From: Stenotrophomonas indicatrix
GTDB taxonomy: Bacteria > Pseudomonadota > Gammaproteobacteria > Xanthomonadales > Xanthomonadaceae
Assembly: GCF_002750975.1 (NCBI RefSeq)
Contig: NZ_PEJS01000001.1
Coordinates: 930,001 to 994,000 of the forward strand
Length of the DNA: 64,000 bases
Direction of reading: 5' to 3'
Below, piece by piece: positions 58,772 to 64,000 of the stretch; within the stretch, counting starts at the first letter, position 1, and every line of letters starts with the position of its first letter. A program made the translations under genes and the position numbers. The notes beneath the pieces are model-generated. The model saw nothing but the letters and a program-made list of their open reading frames with translations, was not told the DNA's origin and made no database searches.

Positions 58772-59608
58772 TCAGGCGACCGCCTGCAGCACGCCCGCAC
58801 GTTCGCCGATGTCGCTGAAGAAGCGCGCGCTGCGGCGGATCACCTCGCGCCGTTCGCGATCGATGGTGATCATGTGGTAACTGTCTTCCAGCACCACCAG
58901 TTCGGTCGGGCCGCTGACGCGCGAGATCACCAGTTCGGCATTGCCCATGCTGGCCACGTCGTCCTCGCGGGCATGCATCACCAGGCATGGTGCCGTGACC
59001 TGATGCAGGTGACGGCGCGTCCAGGTGCTCAGTGCACGCATTTCGGCCAAGGCATGCCACGGGTTGCCTGGCAGGCCGGCAGCGGCACTGTCACCAGAGA
59101 GCATGGCGGCGCTGACCTGCGCACGCAGGCGCTCGTCGCGCAGGCCGTACGGCGGCTCTTCCATGAACATGCGGTCGCGGCCGATGCCCAGGCGCTTGAA
59201 CCACGGCAGCAGGAACGAGAAGCGTGCGACCGCCGGAATGTTCCAGCCGTCGTAGCGGAAGGTGGCGCCGTACACCCCCACGCCGGAGACCCAGTCCGGC
59301 CGCCGCGCGGCCAGCGCCAGCGCCAGCACCGCCCCCATCGACAGCCCGCCGACGAACAGCTGGTCGACCTTGCCACGCAGGTCCGCCGCCGCGTCTTCCA
59401 CGCCCTGATACCACTGTTCCCAACGGGTCTGCAGCAGGTCCTCGACGCTGCCGCAGTGGCCGGGCAACTGCACGCCATGCACGCTGAAGCCCGCGTTGTT
59501 CAGCCCTTTGCCCAGCATGCGCATTTCGGCGGGCGTGCCGGTCAGGCCATGGATCAGCAGGACACCCTGCGGGCCACCGGGAAGAAAGAACTCATGGGAT
59601 GCAGGCAC
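58772..59608 (-). CDS. alpha/beta hydrolase (carboxylesterase/thioesterase-like)
   Basis: This 278-residue protein has the oxyanion loop VLLIHGLTGTPAEMR, nucleophile elbow GGLSMG (S90), an acid in HAREDDV and the base in LEDSYHMITIDRER. This is the EST30/YvaK-like monoacylglycerol-lipase or carboxylesterase pattern. It is the first gene of the eight-gene operon, and its stop lies one base before the first transporter's start. It could release or transfer an acyl group. A promoter should lie in 59609-59687, but none was clear. Confidence 0.85.
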   Translation of the reverse strand: MPASHEFFLPGGPQGVLLIHGLTGTPAEMRMLGKGLNNAGFSVHGVQLPGHCGSVEDLLQTRWEQWYQGVEDAAADLRGKVDQLFVGGLSMGAVLALALAARRPDWVSGVGVYGATFRYDGWNIPAVARFSFLLPWFKRLGIGRDRMFMEEPPYGLRDERLRAQVSAAMLSGDSAAAGLPGNPWHALAEMRALSTWTRRHLHQVTAPCLVMHAREDDVASMGNAELVISRVSGPTELVVLEDSYHMITIDRERREVIRRSARFFSDIGERAGVLQAVA

Positions 59609-59687
59609 CAGTCGGCTCCAGCGCGGCAGTCGGGAAGGTCAGCATCGCAAGCGCGATTTTCGGCAACCTTTCAACGGTCCGTCTGGA

Positions 59688-61067
59688 TCAAGGGCCCTTC
59701 AGCAACGGTATGGTGATGGACACCTTCAGGCCACCGCCGGGACGGTTGAGGTAGCCCAGGCGTCCGCCCAGGTGCTCGACGGCCTCATGGGCGATGGCCA
59801 GGCCCAGGCCGGTGCCGCTGGCTGCAGTGCCGGGCGCACGGAAGAAGCGCTCCCCCAGCCGCGACATCACGTCCTCGGGCACGCCCGGGCCATTGTCTTC
59901 GACGTACAGCTCGACATCGTTGTCGTCCAGGGCCTGCACGCCGACGGTGACGGTCGCCTCCGCGCCGGCGTAGCGCAGGGCGTTGTCGATAAGATTGTCC
60001 AGCGCCTCGTGCAGCAGTGCGCCGTTGCCCAGTATCCGCACCGGCTGCTGCGGACCCAGGTAGCCCAGGTCGATGCCATCGCGGATCGCTTCGGGCACGC
60101 GCATGCCCACCCATTGCGGCACCAGCTCGGACACATCCAGCGCCTCCACCGTCTCCGGCACGGTCTGTGCCCGGCTCAACGCCAGCAGCTGGGTGCTGAC
60201 GCGGGCGGTGCGCTGGTTGAGCCGGCGGATGTTCTGCAGCGCTTCACGCACGGTCTCTGGATCGCCGTGCGCCAGGGCTTGGTCCACGTGCAGTGCCATG
60301 CCCGCCAGCGGCGAGCGCAACTGGTGGGCGGCATCGGCAATGAAGCGGTTCTGCAGCGTGATCATTTCCGCCTGCCGCGCGAACAGGCCATCGATGGTGC
60401 TGATCAGGGGCTGGATTTCCTCGGGCACGTCGGCATCGGAAATCGGTGCCAGCTCGCCGCGGCGCTGGGCCAGGCGCGAGGTCAGCGGGGTCAGGATACG
60501 CAGGCCGTGGGTGACGCCGAACCAGACCAGCGCGGCCATTCCCAGCGCCAGCATGGCCATCAGCGGAATGACGATCATCAGGATTTCGCGCGCACGCTGG
60601 CGGCGGTCGGCCATGCTTTCGGCCACGGTCACCGCCAGCTGGTCCTGCGGATCGTTCATCGCCTGGGTGCAGACCGTCGACATGCGCACCTGCTGGCCGT
60701 TCAACTCGCCTTCGTACAGCGCCGGGTGCGTGCCGCTGCAGTCCTGCGAGGGCGCATAGGCGCTGAAATCTGCGTTGCCGGCGATGGTGCCCAAGCGGCT
60801 GCTGTCGACGTTGAAGTAGCGATGACCGTCGGGGTCGTACTCGATCAGAAAACGTGCCTGCGGAGACAGGTCGCTGCTGACCGGCATCGTGCTGAGCATC
60901 TGTGCGAACGACACGGTGTCATCGGTCAGGTTGCGGTCGTGGATGCGGTTGGAGTAGTCCAGCGCCACGTAGTAGGCCAGCAGCGTGTTGAAGGTCAGCA
61001 GGCCCAGCATCGGCAACGCCAGGAAGGCGAGCAGGCGCCGGCGCAGGCTGGGCGGTCCGCTGATCAC
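59688..61067 (-). CDS. sensor histidine kinase of a two-component system
   Basis: This 459-residue kinase has TM1 (LLAFLALPMLGLLTFNTLLA), a periplasmic sensor of about 130 residues with a Cys pair (QDCSGTH, VCTQAM), TM2 (ILMIVIPLMAMLALGMAALV), a HAMP-like linker, an H-box (RFIADAAHQLRSPLAGM, His near 247), and the ATPase boxes NLIDNALRY, EDNGPGVPEDV and GTGLGLAIAHEA. GTG 61067 overlaps the regulator's stop (GTGA), so the two are coupled. It resembles QseC/TctE-type kinases. The signal is unknown. Confidence 0.92.
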   Translation of the reverse strand: MISGPPSLRRRLLAFLALPMLGLLTFNTLLAYYVALDYSNRIHDRNLTDDTVSFAQMLSTMPVSSDLSPQARFLIEYDPDGHRYFNVDSSRLGTIAGNADFSAYAPSQDCSGTHPALYEGELNGQQVRMSTVCTQAMNDPQDQLAVTVAESMADRRQRAREILMIVIPLMAMLALGMAALVWFGVTHGLRILTPLTSRLAQRRGELAPISDADVPEEIQPLISTIDGLFARQAEMITLQNRFIADAAHQLRSPLAGMALHVDQALAHGDPETVREALQNIRRLNQRTARVSTQLLALSRAQTVPETVEALDVSELVPQWVGMRVPEAIRDGIDLGYLGPQQPVRILGNGALLHEALDNLIDNALRYAGAEATVTVGVQALDDNDVELYVEDNGPGVPEDVMSRLGERFFRAPGTAASGTGLGLAIAHEAVEHLGGRLGYLNRPGGGLKVSITIPLLKGP

Positions 61068-61735
61068 GCGCTGGCGTCTTCCAGCATGTAGCCCAGCCCG
61101 CGCACCGTGCGGATGCCCATGCCGCCCGGCTGCAGCTTGCGGCGCAGGCGGTGCAGGGCGATGTCCAGGCCGTTGTCGGTCAGGTCCTGGCCCCAGTCGC
61201 ACAGGGCCTCCACCAGCTGCGCGCGCGAGACGATGCGCTCGGCACGCACCGCCAGGGCGGACAGCAGGCCGAACTCGCGCGCGGTCAGTTCCAGCGTCTG
61301 CTCGTCTATCCACACCCGGTGGCCGGTCAGGTCCAGGCGCAGCCGGCCGATGCGCAGGTCGGGGTTGCCGTTGCTGGTGACCCGGCGCAACTGCGCGCGC
61401 ACGCGTGCTTCGAATTCGTCCAGGGCGAAGGGCTTGACCAGGTAGTCGTCGGCTCCCAGGTCGAGCACGCGCACGCGCTCGGCCAGGCCATCGCGTGCGG
61501 TGACCACCAGCACGGCCAGGCCATCGCCGCGCTGGCGCAACCGCTGCAGCACATCGCGGCCGTCCAGCTGGGGCAGGCCAAGGTCCAGCACCAGCAGCGC
61601 GTACTGGGTGGAGTTCAGGGCGGCATCGGCATGCGCGCCGTTGTCCACGTGGTCGACCACGTGGCCCTGCCGGCGCATCGAGGCGCACAGGCCAGAGGCG
61701 ATGTCCGGATCGTCTTCTGCGATGAGTACGCGCAT
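61064..61735 (-). CDS. OmpR/PhoB-family response regulator
   Basis: This 223-residue regulator has an acidic pocket (EDD 7-9), phospho-acceptor D51 in LLVLDLGLPQLDGR, signal residues VTARDG and K101 in DDYLVKPFALDEFE. A C-terminal winged helix (LELTAREFGLLSALAVRAER … NGLDIALHRLRRKL) follows. It is close to the QseB/TctD group. The gene starts at ATG 61735 (MRVLIAEDDPDIA) and is followed by its kinase with a four-base overlap. Confidence 0.94.
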   Translation of the reverse strand: MRVLIAEDDPDIASGLCASMRRQGHVVDHVDNGAHADAALNSTQYALLVLDLGLPQLDGRDVLQRLRQRGDGLAVLVVTARDGLAERVRVLDLGADDYLVKPFALDEFEARVRAQLRRVTSNGNPDLRIGRLRLDLTGHRVWIDEQTLELTAREFGLLSALAVRAERIVSRAQLVEALCDWGQDLTDNGLDIALHRLRRKLQPGGMGIRTVRGLGYMLEDASA

Positions 61736-61866
61736 GCGCGGGGCTCCTGGGGGCGGATGGGCCGCCCGCTGGACAGGGCGGGCCTCTCGGCTGCCGAGGG
61801 TAGCGGCAAACGGGGTGGAGGTGGCAGGCGTGGGGGGGCCAGGCGCACCCGGCGCTGGCCGTTCGT

Positions 61867-63000
61867 TCAGTCCTGCAGGCCAGGCTGGCCCTTGGCCAGC
61901 GGCACCCGCGATCCGTCCAGCAGGCCGCGGCTGAGCGTGCCGTCCTCGATGAACAGCAGTTCGCCGTTCTCGCCATTCTTGATGCTGCTGTCGATGGCAA
62001 TCACGCGGCCGTCGTGGAAGCTGCTGACGTGTGGCATCGAGGTGTGGCCGACCACGATGCGCTTGAGCTGGAGACGGTCGAGCACCGCCTGCACGCCCTG
62101 GCTGTCCAGGCGCCCGTCGAAGTAGCCGCGGTACCAGATTGGGCTGGTCTTGCCGTCGTACAACGGTGCGGTGGCGGGGTCTGCCTTCACCTCGGCCTTG
62201 GGAATGCCCAGCGAGGCCTGGTAGGCGGCATTGGTGTGGGCCGGGTCCAATGCCATCTGCACCGCGTCGGGCGAGATGCCGCCATGCAGGAACAGGGTAT
62301 CGCCGATCTGCAGCAGCACCGGCCGCGTGCGCAGCCACTGGCCGATCACCGAGTCGGCACCATACAGCTGCGGATAGCTGCGACCGAGCAGCTGCGCGCT
62401 GCGCAGGTATTTCGGATTGACGTAACGCAGGTCGTCGTACAGCACCATGGTCTCGTGGTTGCCGAGCACGAAATGCACCGCGCCACCGGCGGCGGCCGCC
62501 TGCTGCTGCAGGCCATACAGCAGCCAGAACGCTTCGGTCACCTGCGGGCCGCGATCGAACACGTCGCCGGCGATCACCAGCGTATCCGTGCCCAGTGCCC
62601 AGCGGTCCTGCGTGTCGATCACCCGGTTGGCGCGCAGCAGGCGGACCAGCAGCGCGTACTGGCCGTGGATGTCGGACACGGCGACGATGCGTGGCACGGC
62701 CGGCAGTATCGATGCCGACGGCGCGTTCGGCGGCAGCACATGCACCGCATGCGGGTAGCCGCAGCGCGCGGCAACCTCAGTGCCATCGGTGCCGGCCTGC
62801 ACGCTGTGGGTTTCCACCTGGTCCTGGCAGATCCACTGCGCTTTCAGCTGCGCGCCCTCACGGAACAGGTAAGGGCCGTCGCTGTCCACGTGCTCTGCAG
62901 GTGCTGCCACGTCGCGGGCAGAGGCCAGTGGTGCGGCCAGCAGCAGGACCAGTGGCAGCAGGATCGACAGGGTTCGGGCGTGGTTCGGCATCGGCGGCAT
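61867..63000 (-). CDS. secreted calcineurin-like (Shewanella-type) metallophosphatase
   Basis: This 377-residue protein has a signal peptide (RTLSILLPLVLLLAAPLASA). The dinuclear-metal motifs of the calcineurin-like phosphatases follow: VSDIHGQYALLVRLL, IAGDVFDRGPQVTE, VLGNHETMVLYDD and later LFLHGGIS and VVGHTSMPHV. Layout and GDVFDRG/GNHE match the Shewanella-like PPP phosphatase group, which acts on phosphoproteins or phosphoesters in the periplasm. A Cys pair (WICQD, ARCGY) lies in the extra N-terminal domain. Start at 63000 or ATG 62991. Confidence 0.88.
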   Translation of the reverse strand: MPPMPNHARTLSILLPLVLLLAAPLASARDVAAPAEHVDSDGPYLFREGAQLKAQWICQDQVETHSVQAGTDGTEVAARCGYPHAVHVLPPNAPSASILPAVPRIVAVSDIHGQYALLVRLLRANRVIDTQDRWALGTDTLVIAGDVFDRGPQVTEAFWLLYGLQQQAAAAGGAVHFVLGNHETMVLYDDLRYVNPKYLRSAQLLGRSYPQLYGADSVIGQWLRTRPVLLQIGDTLFLHGGISPDAVQMALDPAHTNAAYQASLGIPKAEVKADPATAPLYDGKTSPIWYRGYFDGRLDSQGVQAVLDRLQLKRIVVGHTSMPHVSSFHDGRVIAIDSSIKNGENGELLFIEDGTLSRGLLDGSRVPLAKGQPGLQD

Positions 63001-63065
63001 CCAGCGGCAGGAGACGAGCGATGCTAACCCCCCACGAACGCCACCGGTGTGCGCGAACGGGCGGA

Positions 63066-63515
63066 TCAGGCCCGGCCGCCTCCCCCCTTGAGCTTGCGCA
63101 CGCGGGTATCGGCGGGGCGCACGGGCTGGCCGTCACGGCCATGGGGTTGCATGTAGGGCAGTGGCCGGCGGCTGCTGGATTCGATCAGTTGCGAGTGCGC
63201 TTCGCCAGCAGCGAAGCAATGCCGTTCTCCCCATTGGCGCAGGGCCACCAGCAGCGGGAACAGGTCCTGGCCGGCCGCGGTCAGCACATAGTCGTGGTAG
63301 GCGCTGCCATCGGCGGCGGGCTGCTGCACCAGCAGCCCCGCCTCGACCAGGCGCCGCAGGCGGTCGCTGAGGATGTTGCGCGCCGCGCCCAGGCTGCGCT
63401 GGAAATCGCCAAAGCGACTGACGCCATCGAAGGCATCGCGGATGACCAGCAACGCCCAGCGGTCGCCGAGCAGATCGGCGCTGCGGGCCACGGGGCAGGG
63501 GCTGTTGGCGTGCAT
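63066..63515 (-). CDS. HxlR-family transcriptional regulator
   Basis: This 149-residue winged-helix regulator starts at ATG 63515 and has the HxlR pattern CPVARSADLLGDRWALLVIR, RFGDFQRSLGAARNILSDRL and YVLTAAGQDLFPLLVALRQW. The C-terminal tail is basic and Gly-rich. HxlR members often sense redox signals or aromatic compounds through a Cys; Cys7 lies just before the DNA-binding part. It is divergent from an MFS transporter gene with a large inverted repeat between, which fits local control. Confidence 0.9.
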   Translation of the reverse strand: MHANSPCPVARSADLLGDRWALLVIRDAFDGVSRFGDFQRSLGAARNILSDRLRRLVEAGLLVQQPAADGSAYHDYVLTAAGQDLFPLLVALRQWGERHCFAAGEAHSQLIESSSRRPLPYMQPHGRDGQPVRPADTRVRKLKGGGGRA

Positions 63516-63532
63516 GGCGGACTCCCTCGATT

Positions 63533-63590
63533 GTGGTTGCAGTTTAAAACTAGTGGCGCTACTGTGCACCTGGTTTCAAAATGCAACCAC
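63533..63590. promoter_or_regulatory. inverted-repeat operator of the HxlR/MFS divergent pair
   Basis: Two 18-base arms, gtggttgcagtttaaaac (63533-63550) and gtttcaaaatgcaaccac (63573-63590), are inverted with 16 of 18 matches and a 22-base spacer. They fill the divergent spacer between the regulator and transporter genes and sit where promoters must be. Very likely the HxlR binding site or paired sites. Confidence 0.75.
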
Positions 63591-63597
63591 ACTGATG

Positions 63598-64000
63598 ATG
63601 CCTTCGCTGTCCCGCCCCGTGTTGGGCCTGCTCGCCATTGCTGCCGGTGCCAGCGTGGCCAATGTCTATTTCGCGCAGCCGCTGCTGGAGCGCCTGGCCC
63701 ACGATTTCGCCCTGGATGCCGCCGTGGCCGGTGCAGTGCTGGCTGCCACCCAGGCCGGCAGCGTGCTGGCCCTGCTCGGGCTGCTGCCGTTGGCCGACCG
63801 TGGCGACCGCCGTCGACTGCTGCGGGTGCAACTGCTGGCGCTGGTGGTGGCGCTGCTATGGCTGGCCGCCGCCCGCAGTACCGCGTGGTTGCTGTCGGGC
63901 ATGCTGCTGGCGGGTCTGCTGGGTACCGCGCTCACCCAGGGACTGATCGCCTACGCCGCCAACCTCGCTGCACCGGAGCAACGTGGGCGGGTGGTCGGCA
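63598..64000 (+). CDS. MFS transporter, 3' end outside window
   Basis: Translation from ATG 63598 (or 63595) gives an open frame to the window edge. It begins SRPVLGLLAIAAGASVANVY and FAQPLLERLAHDFALDAAVA, then the MFS loop LPLADRGDRRRLLRVQLLAL and TMs 3-4 (LLAGLLGTALTQGLIAYAAN), ending EQRGRVVG. This is the start of a drug- or sugar-type major facilitator (AraJ/YgaY-like) exporter. It is divergent from and probably regulated by the HxlR gene. Confidence 0.85.
   Translation, partial: MPSLSRPVLGLLAIAAGASVANVYFAQPLLERLAHDFALDAAVAGAVLAATQAGSVLALLGLLPLADRGDRRRLLRVQLLALVVALLWLAAARSTAWLLSGMLLAGLLGTALTQGLIAYAANLAAPEQRGRVVG

Overview
The window looks like a chromosomal piece of a Stenotrophomonas species, probably of the S. 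maltophilia complex. The DNA is GC-rich with strongly third-position-GC codon use. The ribosomal and housekeeping proteins read as Xanthomonadaceae/gammaproteobacterial. Intergenic spaces carry many GTAG-headed palindromes of the SMAG/REP type described for S. maltophilia. Species assignment is an inference from sequence style, not from a search.

Layout. 1-9.3 kb: end of a TPR protein gene, a small secreted protein, a ypjD-like membrane protein divergent from ffh, a lipoprotein, a nitronate monooxygenase/class IV aminotransferase pair, a Sufu-like gene, and the rpsP-rimM-trmD-rplS operon with a clear promoter and terminator. 9.3-18.8 kb: a small membrane protein, two tandem DUF1801 genes, a MATE efflux pump, a small lipoprotein, hslR, katG, a DUF937 protein and mutS. 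18.9-40.2 kb: a polymorphic-toxin island. It holds a 5'-truncated RHS gene with a Tlde1/DUF2778-type C-terminal toxin and a signal-peptide-bearing probable immunity protein, a barstar-like gene, and a complete two-partner secretion/contact-dependent inhibition locus (cdiB, a 4242-residue cdiA, a small cdiI-like gene). After these come broken copies of cdiA segments alternating with AT-richer immunity-like genes, ending in an orphan fragment fused to a YwqJ-deaminase-like domain.

40.2-52.4 kb: a poly-HAMP chemotaxis receptor, a glycine-zipper protein, an unknown membrane protein, a TolC-HlyD-permease-permease export operon without an ATPase gene, the divergent argP/argO pair, map with an upstream ParD-like gene, and a VOC-family protein. 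52.5-59.6 kb: an eight-gene minus-strand operon with no obvious known product: alpha/beta hydrolase, two half-size EamA/EmrE-like transporters, DegT/DnrJ aminotransferase, HAD phosphatase, class III aminotransferase, GNAT/FemAB-like acyltransferase, arginase-fold protein. 59.7-64 kb: a two-component system, a secreted metallophosphatase, an HxlR regulator and a divergent MFS transporter cut by the window end.

The two most interesting parts are the toxin island and the eight-gene operon. In the island, toxin tips and immunity genes appear to have been exchanged by recombination within the FHA-2 repeats. The operon's composition suggests biosynthesis and membrane translocation of an amino-modified compound. 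No tRNA, rRNA, CRISPR array or intact insertion sequence was seen.
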